Shown piece after piece: positions 44,535 through 52,402 of a DNA stretch of 64,000 nt. Within the stretch, counting starts at the first letter, position 1; each line of letters opens with the position of its first letter. The notes beneath the pieces are model-generated. The model had not been told where the DNA came from, did not search any database, and saw only the letters and a program-made list of their open reading frames with translations. This DNA comes from Mucilaginibacter celer (GTDB taxonomy: Bacteria > Bacteroidota > Bacteroidia > Sphingobacteriales > Sphingobacteriaceae), in NCBI RefSeq assembly GCF_003576455.2, contig NZ_CP032869.1, positions 1,922,001 through 1,986,000 on the forward strand. The letters are read 5' to 3'. A program made the translations under genes and the position numbers.

Positions 44535-44987
44535 TCAGTTCTGCTCAAAACGGCCTGTAGTTTTGTGAATGATAATCTTATAAACAATAAGGTCTACTTT
44601 ATCGCCAAGGTCATATTCGCTTTCGGTAATGCCATGTGATGGATGACCGGTAGGCTGTTCAACCAATGGCATTATCCTGTGAATGAGAGCCTGCATCGCT
44701 CGCTGCTGTTCTTCCATCCCGGTAATCTCTTCAAATTTTCCCCAGGCAATCACACTTTTCCAGCTAAAAATGTTTTTTATCTCGTCAACCTCAAAGCAAA
44801 CCTCGGGGTTTTGCCGCATCATATCAATCTTTTTTCCCGGCCCAGAGTGCGCGTAAATGATGCCGTTTTTATAAACGTAATTAACAGGAACGATATAGGT
44901 TGTACCACCGGCGTGACACCCCAGCCGGCCTGTTACCTGTCGGCCGAGCAAAGCTTCAATTTCTGGTTGTTCTAATTTTCCTAACAT
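44535..44987 (-). CDS. Pyridoxamine 5'-phosphate oxidase-like flavin-binding protein
   Basis: This 150-residue split-barrel protein shows GRLGCHAGGTTYIVPVNY, IIYAHSGPGKKIDMMRQNP and VCFEVDEI, the pattern of the nitroreductase/PNPOx-like FMN-binding family. These proteins bind FMN, F420 or haem-type cofactors, and the substrate is unknown. It is divergent from the USP gene at 45210. The TGATtgctGTCA box 81 bp upstream could be its operator. Confidence 0.85.
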   Translation of the reverse strand: MLGKLEQPEIEALLGRQVTGRLGCHAGGTTYIVPVNYVYKNGIIYAHSGPGKKIDMMRQNPEVCFEVDEIKNIFSWKSVIAWGKFEEITGMEEQQRAMQALIHRIMPLVEQPTGHPSHGITESEYDLGDKVDLIVYKIIIHKTTGRFEQN

Positions 44988-45062
44988 AATGGCAAGTATT
45001 TAATTTAACCAAAGCTAAACTCAACGTTATTTAAATAAGATGTTCGCTATCAGTTTAAATAA

Positions 45063-45074
45063 TGATTGCTGTCA
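45063..45074. promoter_or_regulatory. FNR-like box upstream of the PNPOx-like gene
   Basis: TGATtgctGTCA is centred 81 bp from the PNPOx start. A weak -7 match (CTtaTTTA on the minus strand, 45032-45039) lies at the 33-bp spacing. Confidence 0.45.
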
Positions 45075-45130
45075 CACCAAAACTGCTATTTCCGCAACAC
45101 AAATCGGATGATGGAAATCACATAAACGAC

Positions 45131-45173
45131 TGATAGTCATCAATGAAAAAAAACTGCCTGATGCCTTATTTTG
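45131..45173 (+). promoter_or_regulatory. FNR-like box and -7 element of the second USP gene
   Basis: The perfect core TGATagtcATCA (45131-45142) and TTatTTTG (45166-45173) have centres 33 bp apart. The USP ATG is at 45210. Confidence 0.55.
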
Positions 45174-45209
45174 CTGTTGTTACCCGGTTATTAACCTAAA
45201 AACATTATT

Positions 45210-46040
45210 ATGAAAACGATCCTGGTAATTGATGATGGCTCCACATCAGCACAACATGCGGCACATTTTGCATTGAGCGTTGCCCGGCAGGTAAAGCCAA
45301 ATTTAGTGTTGGCACGCGTTTGTGCTTTAAAACAACCTTTGGTTTCCAGAGAATATCAGCTGGTCGGTAGGGATATAACTGAATTTCATATCCCTGAATC
45401 AAGGCGAAGCCTTTCTGATGAATTGAGGCGTAAAGCAGCCGCATCTGTAGGTTTTACACCCCTAATCAGCGATTTCAATGCTATACTTGATACTGAAGCT
45501 CAATTGACCTCCTATATCAACAAAAACAACATCTGGCTGCTGGTAAAAGGAGTAGGCGAATTTGAACCCTTAAGCAACGATGTAAAGATCCACGCGGTTT
45601 TAAACAGGGTTGCGTGCCCCTTGATGCTTATCCCGGAAAAATATGACGACCAGCCCTTTAAGCATATCATCCACATTGCCGATTTGCGTTATTGCCGTTT
45701 AAATGTACTGAGATACCTTGCCCAATTAGCCCGTCCCTTCAACGCCGATATACTGCTCGCGCACCTATCAGCGAAAGGTTTGCCACATATCGAACAAAAT
45801 TATGCGCTCACACTATTTAGCGACGAGATAAGTAAACGCGTTGATTATAATCGGTTGTACTTTAATAACACGCAGGAACGGGATGTTACCCGCGCTGTAG
45901 ACGTTATGGTACACACCATGAATGCTGATTTGCTGGCGGTGGTTCATCACCGTTTTCACTGCGAAGAGTTGGTTACACAAGGTGCCGACGCATCCGTCCC
46001 CATTCATATAACCATTCCGGTGATGATTTTTTCTTGCTGA
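45210..46040 (+). CDS. Universal stress protein, divergent tandem-domain form
   Basis: This 276-residue two-domain USP has the start MKTILVIDDGSTSAQHAAHF. The fold pattern (ACPLMLIPEK ending domain 1) fits the family, but the glycine-rich ATP loop is replaced by LLVKGVGEFEPLSND, so nucleotide binding is unlikely in domain 1. It may be a structural or regulatory USP that pairs with the intact copies. It has its own FNR-like promoter. Confidence 0.85.
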   Translation: MKTILVIDDGSTSAQHAAHFALSVARQVKPNLVLARVCALKQPLVSREYQLVGRDITEFHIPESRRSLSDELRRKAAASVGFTPLISDFNAILDTEAQLTSYINKNNIWLLVKGVGEFEPLSNDVKIHAVLNRVACPLMLIPEKYDDQPFKHIIHIADLRYCRLNVLRYLAQLARPFNADILLAHLSAKGLPHIEQNYALTLFSDEISKRVDYNRLYFNNTQERDVTRAVDVMVHTMNADLLAVVHHRFHCEELVTQGADASVPIHITIPVMIFSC

Positions 46041-46090
46041 TTTTTAGCAGGTTAGCGCATGGCAGGGGTGTTTAGGATCAACCAAATAAG

Positions 46091-46133
46091 TGACCGTTAT
46101 CACTTATTAAATAATTGAAGCACCGCAACTTTA
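46091..46133 (+). promoter_or_regulatory. FNR-like box and -7 element of the transpeptidase-like/USP/hemA operon
   Basis: The box TGACcgttATCA (46091-46102) lies inside the 7-bp arms TAAGTGA/TCACTTA. The element CAacTTTA (46126-46133) is centred 33 bp away. The ATG is at 46153. Confidence 0.55.
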
Positions 46134-46152
46134 CATTATAAAAAACGATGTT

Positions 46153-47496
46153 ATGAAAGCACGTGCTATAAATAATGCAGCCATTAAAATAACCCTTGGG
46201 TTCCTCTTTGCGTTAGTCATTTTTCCTTTTGGTAACGCTGAAGCCGCGAGGGTGGTTGCTTTAAAAGGCGATACTTCGGTAAAGGCCGAGATAACCGCGC
46301 AACTGAATGACAGGACGGTGAACAGCGGGTTATATTTCCCATTGTCGACAAAGCGTTTTTTCGCTAAACGCGGTTATGCGCCCATCTGGACATTGCAACA
46401 AAAAGACCAGAACAAAACCTGGGCTGCCATGTTGCTGGTTGATTGTGTACTGCAATTTGGTTTAAGGCACGAGGATTATCACCCCGACGAACTGCTGTAC
46501 CCGCTGCTCCATAAAATACTTGAACAGTCCGAAAAAATAAGCAGTAAACAAAAAGCCCGTTTTGAAATACTGCTTACGGATGCCATGCTAACGTTTATAA
46601 ATAACCTCCATTTCGGTAAATTAAATCCCTATTATCCGTCTTCAAAAACCGACCGGGAAACGGTGAAAGGTTTTAATGGCAGTGAGGTTTTAGCTAACGC
46701 GCTCACTCAGCCTGCTTTTATGGACGCGATAGTAAAAGTGCAGCCTACCAGTGCCGATTACAAAGCTTTTCAATATCAATTACACCTGATTAAAGGCGTT
46801 TACGAAGGCGATTGCTATGAAACACCAGAGGCCGACGTAAGAAAAATAGCCGTGAATATGGAGCGCTTACGCTGGGCCGAACTTAACGATAGTAGCTACA
46901 TCCAGATCAACATCCCAACTTATTCATTAAAACTGGCCACGCCGGATACAGCTTTTTATTTTAAAGTTATTGTAGGGAAGCGTGCCACACCAACGCCAAC
47001 GATGGTTGCCTTGCTTACTGATTTTGCAACTTCGGCAGGGCCTCGTGGCCCGAAAAGCGGTAGTCCGGATAAATTTAATTCCGGGGTTTTATCTTTTAAA
47101 CCTACCGCAACCAACGGGCAAAAAGGGGATTATATATACTTTATACCCGATAATAGAGCAGGTATTGAATTGCAAGGTGTATCCAACAAACGTTTATTCA
47201 ATAAGAGCGAAAGAGCCGTAAGCGACGGGGCGATAAAAATTGAGCGGGGCGAGGAGTTTGCAAAACAGTTACTTAAAACCGGGGGCAGCGAAAGCGATAT
47301 TAAATCTGTTCATCGCGCCCTAATGAATCGGGAAGTTAAGGTTTTTGGTTTGAAAAAGCCTATCCCGCTCAGCATCACCTACATTACGGCGGCTATTGTT
47401 GAAGGCCAGATTGTTAAATACAATGATCTTTACAATTTGGACAGCAGCATCGAAAACATGCTTTATAATATTAAGCCTAACAATAAAACCCATTAA
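46153..47496 (+). CDS. L,D-transpeptidase homologue lacking the catalytic cysteine
   Basis: The 447 residues start with a signal peptide (about 1-32). A scaffold region like YcbB/LdtD spans about 45-245, and a YkuD-like domain about 248-415 (NIPTYSLKL, KVIVGKRATPTP). Active family members have YLHDTPSKHLF and SxGCIRV. Here the matching segments are IELQGVSNKRLF and SDGAIKI, so the catalytic Cys is Ala360 and the nearby His is lost. The normal tryptophan/proline-rich loop is also absent. It is therefore probably a non-catalytic periplasmic peptidoglycan-binding or regulatory protein. It heads an operon with a USP gene (21-nt gap) and hemA. Confidence 0.82.
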   Translation: MKARAINNAAIKITLGFLFALVIFPFGNAEAARVVALKGDTSVKAEITAQLNDRTVNSGLYFPLSTKRFFAKRGYAPIWTLQQKDQNKTWAAMLLVDCVLQFGLRHEDYHPDELLYPLLHKILEQSEKISSKQKARFEILLTDAMLTFINNLHFGKLNPYYPSSKTDRETVKGFNGSEVLANALTQPAFMDAIVKVQPTSADYKAFQYQLHLIKGVYEGDCYETPEADVRKIAVNMERLRWAELNDSSYIQINIPTYSLKLATPDTAFYFKVIVGKRATPTPTMVALLTDFATSAGPRGPKSGSPDKFNSGVLSFKPTATNGQKGDYIYFIPDNRAGIELQGVSNKRLFNKSERAVSDGAIKIERGEEFAKQLLKTGGSESDIKSVHRALMNREVKVFGLKKPIPLSITYITAAIVEGQIVKYNDLYNLDSSIENMLYNIKPNNKTH

Positions 47497-47517
47497 CCGG
47501 ATATTAAAACTTAGTAC

Positions 47518-48399
47518 GTGATGAAAACCATTTTAGTACCAACAGATTTTTCGGCAGCCGCCAATAACGCGGCAAGCTATGCGGTAAATTTTGCAAAAAA
47601 TATTAGGGCGGGTGTAACCTTGTGCCACGTTATTAAGGTACCATCAGAAGCGCCGATGGCTGCCCAGGTGGCCTGGCCGCTGGAGGATTATACTTCATTG
47701 AAGGAAGAAACCGACCAGGAGCTTAACGATCTGTCGGCAAGCCTGCGCCATGAAGCGGGCTTTGAAAAAACAGGTTCCGGTTCTGAATTTATCAATACCC
47801 GCAGCGCTACCGGTGAGGTAATGGATATGATCAGAAACACGGTTGAAGAGCAAAAATGTGTAATGGTGGTGATGGGTATGTCGGGAGCGGGAGCTATAAG
47901 CCGGTTCTTCTTAGGGAGCAATACACAGGAAGTTATTAATAAAGCAACTTTCCCGGTGTTGCTGATCCCGGCCGAAGCCCGTTTTCGACCGATATTGAAA
48001 ATAGCTTTTGCCACCGACTTGAACAGCGGCGACATCGAATTGATCCATTCGGCAGCAAGCCTGGCCTATTATTTCAATGCAGAGCTGCTGATAGCACATA
48101 TTACCGATGATAAATTTGAAGACGGTGATGACAAACAAAAAGTTGATGATTTTTTAAAGGATGTTACCTGCAAGGCCAATTATCCTAAAATTTATTACCG
48201 ACATATAAAAAGTATGGATGTTATGCATGGCCTCGACTGGTTAAGCCAGCACGGTGTAATTGATATGCTTATAATGGTACACCGCAAGGTTAACTCTCTC
48301 GAACGGTTGTTTAGCATCAGCTACACACAGAAACTTTCCCATCATATTAATATACCCCTGCTGGTGTTGCCTGAACAATTGCCGCCGGTACACTTTTAA
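47518..48399 (+). CDS. Tandem-domain universal stress protein
   Basis: This 293-residue protein is close in layout to the first USP gene. Domain 1 has the ATP loop GMSGAGAISRFFLGSNTQ, and domain 2 starts LKIAFATDL. Both start with the TDFS-type motif (ILVPTDFSAAANNAASYA). The spacing to the upstream transpeptidase-like gene (21 nt) and the downstream hemA (13 nt) indicates one operon. Expression should follow the FNR-like box at 46091. Confidence 0.9.
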   Translation: MMKTILVPTDFSAAANNAASYAVNFAKNIRAGVTLCHVIKVPSEAPMAAQVAWPLEDYTSLKEETDQELNDLSASLRHEAGFEKTGSGSEFINTRSATGEVMDMIRNTVEEQKCVMVVMGMSGAGAISRFFLGSNTQEVINKATFPVLLIPAEARFRPILKIAFATDLNSGDIELIHSAASLAYYFNAELLIAHITDDKFEDGDDKQKVDDFLKDVTCKANYPKIYYRHIKSMDVMHGLDWLSQHGVIDMLIMVHRKVNSLERLFSISYTQKLSHHINIPLLVLPEQLPPVHF

Positions 48400-48412
48400 C
48401 AAACCCGATATT

Positions 48413-49667
48413 TTGAAAACAATTAATTGTATAGCCGATATAAGGCATTTTTGTACCGTTGGGATAAGTTATAAAAAGAGTGACGCCCATAACAGGGGCA
48501 AATTTGCAGTATGCCCGGATCAATATGAGGTTTTATTGAAGCATGCAAAGCATTATGGAATAACATCGGTGTTTGTACTATCTACATGTAACCGTACCGA
48601 AATTTATGGGTTGACAGATAATATCAGCAACCTGGTTAATTTGCTATGCAGCGTTACGGTTGGCAAGAGAGCGGAGTTTGAAGCCCATTGTTACAAAAAG
48701 ACAGGTGTAAGTGCTGTTAACCAATTATTTAACGTTGCTGCGGGCCTGGACTCGCAGATACTTGGCGATTACGAAATTGTTGGACAGCTGAAACAAGCCG
48801 TTAAATTTGCTAAAGAGCGCGGCTTTATTGATGGCTTTTTAGAAAAACTTTATAATACAGCCTTGCAGGCCTCAAAGCAGGTGAAAAATGAAGTTAATCT
48901 TAGCAAGGGAAGCACATCAGTATCGTTCGCCGCGGTTCAGCTCATAAAGCAACATGGCTTTTTAAAAGCAGATAGTAAAATATTAATTGTGGGGGCCGGT
49001 AAAATGGGGCGGCTTAGCTGTAAAAACCTTATTGGTTGCCCAGCGAAACCGGATATCACAGTAGTTAACCGTTCTGTAAATAAAGCCAGGGAAATTGCCG
49101 CCGAAATGAACATTAACTACGCCGATATTGCTGATTTGGAAAGCTTAATTAAAGTTGCAGATGCTATCGTTGTTGCTTCCGGCGCGGCTTACCCGGTTAT
49201 TTTTAAAAGCCACTTTGTTGGTACGGGCGAAAAACTGGTAGTAGATTTGGCTGTACCACGTAACGTGGATCCAGAGGTGGCGAAATTGGCGAACATCAAG
49301 TTAGTTAGATATTGACGAGGTATCACTTGTTAATGCTGAAACGTTACAGAAAAGGCAAGCCGATATACAGGCTGCGCAAACAATAATTCACTGTTTTGTT
49401 GACAAATTTGCAGCGTGGTGCCAGCTGCGCAAAGGCCTTTTATTGGTAAACTCAATCAAGGGAAAATTGAATTCCATTTGTGTAAATCGGGCTTTGAGTG
49501 TTGCTGGTGCAGGTTACTCTATTCCTTTTGAAGAACAGCAAAGGATTCAGCAAATTTTGAGCGAAACAGCGGCAAAAATGAAAATCTCGGATAAAGCAGG
49601 TTGCCATTATCTTGAGGCTTTAAATAGCTTTATGGCACCTCTGTTTTTTACGCATAATGCCAATTAA
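48413..49667 (+). pseudogene. hemA: Glutamyl-tRNA reductase (hemA) split by a frameshift
   Basis: Frame 1 (48413-49315, TTG start) encodes the catalytic and NADPH-binding parts: FVLSTCNRTEIYG with the catalytic Cys, GLDSQILGDYEIVGQLKQA and ILIVGAGKMGR. After KLV at 49306 the frame needs one base less. From 49308 a second frame reads DIDEVSLVNAETLQKR and continues without a stop to 49667 through the C-terminal dimerisation domain. One extra A near 49307 explains the break and gives a normal total length of about 418 residues. The product of frame 1 alone would lack the dimer domain and probably be inactive. It may be a second copy, with an intact hemA elsewhere, or a sequencing error. It would make glutamate-1-semialdehyde for haem. 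Confidence 0.88.
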
Positions 49668-49669
49668 TG

Positions 49670-49681
49670 TGATCTCTGTCA
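49670..49681. promoter_or_regulatory. Upstream FNR-like box of the LOG gene
   Basis: TGATctctGTCA begins two bases after the hemA stop. Its centre is 22 bp (about two helix turns) upstream of the second box at 49692. Confidence 0.45.
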
Positions 49682-49691
49682 ATTAAGTTTC

Positions 49692-49734
49692 TGATCGGCA
49701 TCATTTCAAAATCCTGCAACAAATAACAGATTTG
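49692..49734 (+). promoter_or_regulatory. FNR-like box and -7 element of the LOG gene
   Basis: The perfect core TGATcggcATCA (49692-49703) and CAgaTTTG (49727-49734) have centres 33 bp apart, the same geometry as at four other promoters. The ATG is at 49752. Confidence 0.6.
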
Positions 49735-49751
49735 GATTAAAATAACCTGTT

Positions 49752-50483
49752 ATGGCTAACGGTACAAGTAAATCAGAGATCGTATTCCTGGATGGGCCTC
49801 ATTCACGGTTAAAGGAGTTGCGTTTTACCTTCGAAACCATGTGGGAATTTATAAAGGGATTCCGCGCTTTACACTTTATCGGGCCTTGCATTACCGTATT
49901 CGGTTCGGCCAGGTTTAATGAAGATCACCCTTATTATCAACTCACTCGAAAAGCCGCGGCCGAATTTGCCAAACTTGGCTTTACGATAATGACGGGAGGT
50001 GGCCCCGGGCTTATGGAAGCGGCCAATCGTGGTGCCAAAGATGTAGGTAGGCGGTCGGTTGCGTGCAATATACAGTTACCGATAGAGCAAAAACCAAACC
50101 CGTACCTCGATAAATGGGTTTACATGAAGCACTTTTTTATTAGGAAAGTATTGCTGGTTAAATACTCGTTCGCTTTTGTGGTAATGCCCGGTGGTTACGG
50201 AACTATGGATGAGTATTTTGAAGCGCTTACCTTAATTCAAACCCATAAAATAGAAAATTTCCCCGTTATTATCTTCGGCACAGCCTACCACAAAGAGCTT
50301 GTTGAACATATTAACCTGATGAAGGATAACGGAACCATTGGCCCCGACGATACGAAATTATACCTGATTACCGACGACATACAGGAGGCCGTTAACCTGA
50401 TAGCCGAGAAAAGTATAAAGGCTTTTGGTTTGAAGCCCGCAAATCCTATAAAGCCTATAAAATGGCTGTTGGAGCATATTTAA
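49752..50483 (+). CDS. LOG-family nucleoside 5'-monophosphate phosphoribohydrolase
   Basis: This 243-residue Rossmann-fold protein has the two LOG motifs: GGGPGLMEAANRGA and PGGYGTMDEYFE. The family (TIGR00730, pyrimidine/purine nucleotide 5'-monophosphate nucleosidase-like) cleaves nucleoside monophosphates to base and ribose 5-phosphate. Plant-type cytokinin activation is one known use; here nucleotide recycling or stress signalling is more likely. Two FNR-like boxes precede it, placing it with the stress genes. Confidence 0.9.
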   Translation: MANGTSKSEIVFLDGPHSRLKELRFTFETMWEFIKGFRALHFIGPCITVFGSARFNEDHPYYQLTRKAAAEFAKLGFTIMTGGGPGLMEAANRGAKDVGRRSVACNIQLPIEQKPNPYLDKWVYMKHFFIRKVLLVKYSFAFVVMPGGYGTMDEYFEALTLIQTHKIENFPVIIFGTAYHKELVEHINLMKDNGTIGPDDTKLYLITDDIQEAVNLIAEKSIKAFGLKPANPIKPIKWLLEHI

Positions 50484-50614
50484 ATACCTATGTGATATTA
50501 AGTACTATATGTCGGCACGTGAAATTCTTTTTTCGCCAACAGACAGCCGGTGTCTTTTACCAATATCAATTCCGCAGAAACGCAAAGACGGCATTCAAAC
50601 TACCTCCGTTTGCC

Positions 50615-51823
50615 TCAGAGTGATATTTGTAGGTTAACATAAACATCCTTGTAACGCATAAAATCTTCATAAGTTAAACCTAATGCAAAGCGGTTTGTAG
50701 CCAGATTCTGATTTAGATTAAAAAGCTTGAGTATTTGTGCTTTGTAATTTATCCGGTTGCTAAAAACAGAAGAAACTAATACCACACTGGTGTTGATTTT
50801 GGGGAAGAATTTTGAACCGTATAAAAAAAATCCGGGTTTTTCGTCGTTATTAATCAAGTAATCTAAACCCGTTCTCATACTGAAATTATTTTTCAGGTTT
50901 AAGCCATATTCAATTTGATGATTTTGAAACTTATTGTTTGTTTTATCGATATTAAGTCTTCTGTTTTGATAGTTATAAGCAATGAAATCTGAAAATTGCG
51001 ATTTGATTTTTAAAATATTCCATTTGGACACCAGGAAATTTAAATGGTAAAATTTATTATCATCAAAATTGTACTGTAAGGCAGCTCCCGAATTTATATT
51101 TATTTTGCCTATATATGATGCCCGGTAGGAAGTGCAAAATCCGTATGGCATTTTTGTTGCTCCGCTATATCCAAATTCAAATGTGTTTGAACTATAACAA
51201 GTAGTTACCATTCCGCCCGAATTGTAGCACCCTTGTTTTGGTAAACCGTTTTCAAAGGCCATGTACATTTCTTTTAAATTCAATGAGTCGGAAATTTTTT
51301 TTATAAAATTCAGCACCATTAAAGCCTCCGGAATAGAATCCTGTGCAGACGGCGTCCAGTAGTTTTTTAGGGAATAATTTTCTTTATCAGAATACTCTAT
51401 AAAATAAGTAACTCCGTCTGCACCATGTTGCCAGTTTTTTATCTCTTTGTCGGTTGGCAATTTTAAAATGCCAGAGTTTATAATAAGGTTGTATATGTTT
51501 TTAGCTTTTTCCGTAGATAAAGTTACTTTGCTAAATAAGGTGTCGGTTTTGTCTCTATTCGCCTTTTTTGTATGGAAAATGTAATTTGTAAGGTAGGCGT
51601 TAACACTACAGCCATCTTTTGTAACTTCAATTACCTGCCCATAATAACGAACCCTGAAATTAAATTCATCGGCCGATGTTTCAAAGTTTTTCAAATTTAA
51701 TGTTCTTTCAGAGGTCTTGTTTGCGTTAACCCAATAAGAGGTGTCGCCATTTATTCTTTTTGTTTGAGAAAAGGTTGTGGAAAATGAGAATATTATGAGA
51801 ATGATTAATAGTTGGTTTTTCAT
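50615..51823 (-). CDS. Uncharacterised exported protein, AT-rich
   Basis: I do not recognise this 402-residue protein. It has a clear signal peptide (about 1-19, LLIILIIFSFSTTFSQ) and no membrane helices after it. The N-terminal half is soluble-looking, with cysteines at GCSVNAYL, GCYNSGG and CYSSNT. The C-terminal half alternates polar and hydrophobic residues (FFLYGSKFFPKINTSVVLVS), compatible with beta strands. Codon use is visibly more A/T-rich than its neighbours, which suggests recent acquisition. It stands alone between the LOG gene and a remnant-rich region. Confidence 0.65.
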   Translation of the reverse strand: MKNQLLIILIIFSFSTTFSQTKRINGDTSYWVNANKTSERTLNLKNFETSADEFNFRVRYYGQVIEVTKDGCSVNAYLTNYIFHTKKANRDKTDTLFSKVTLSTEKAKNIYNLIINSGILKLPTDKEIKNWQHGADGVTYFIEYSDKENYSLKNYWTPSAQDSIPEALMVLNFIKKISDSLNLKEMYMAFENGLPKQGCYNSGGMVTTCYSSNTFEFGYSGATKMPYGFCTSYRASYIGKININSGAALQYNFDDNKFYHLNFLVSKWNILKIKSQFSDFIAYNYQNRRLNIDKTNNKFQNHQIEYGLNLKNNFSMRTGLDYLINNDEKPGFFLYGSKFFPKINTSVVLVSSVFSNRINYKAQILKLFNLNQNLATNRFALGLTYEDFMRYKDVYVNLQISL

Positions 51824-52402
51824 CCCTTGATTGAAATCTATCCCTTTGGTTAGTTACTTCTGTAACACTATGATGCAACTACGGGTACTATTCCACAATT
51901 TTTTGTGTATTTTCTTAGGTTTCTAAACTGATATACCTTTATAACAAAAAACCGTAAGCCAAACATACGTTTAACTTACGGTAGGTAATTTGCGGACGCA
52001 AGGGGACTGAGTTAGAACCAGATCCTATTCTATTACTTGAAAACGAAGATTATTTGTTTTTGTTTAATGACTTGCTTGATGCGATTGATGCTATGGAAAG
52101 ATCCGCTAAAGAAACCTTTTAAAATAACTTCTCTTTTAAAAAGCCTTTCCAAATAGTGACCTGCTTATCGTCGGAATAATCATGCATAATCGCTCTGAAT
52201 TTGTTTTGGATTGGTCCCTAAATATTGCTGGCGTCCTTTAAACCTGTATTGGGCGAGCAGACCGCCAATTCGCGTTATACTTTTCTGCAATTCATGGCCG
52301 ATTTTTAATATGCCATTTAAACGTCAATAAGTAAAAGCGTATTTGATAATTAATGCATAGGATAAGTGATGACTATAACGGGCTTTTAACAACCAACGCG
52401 GC
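51824..52402. other. Intergenic region with hairpin and coding debris
   Basis: No intact gene is seen. The region holds the hairpin at 51940-51982 and a tRNA-3'-end-like remnant (51990-52018). A short open frame on the plus strand (about 52000-52122, ending LFNDLLDAIDAMERSAKETF) follows. On the minus strand (52321 down to 52127) two frames join out of register (GLLAQYRFKGRQQYLG, then DDKQVTIWKGFLKEKLF), which looks like a decayed gene I cannot name. Confidence 0.4.
51940..51982 (-). terminator. Hairpin with T-run, copy 1
   Basis: ACCGTAAG and CTTACGGT pair (51951-51958 with 51975-51982). On the minus strand the stem is followed by TTTTTTGTTAT, as in an intrinsic terminator. A near-identical copy lies at 53771-53810. 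Confidence 0.6.
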
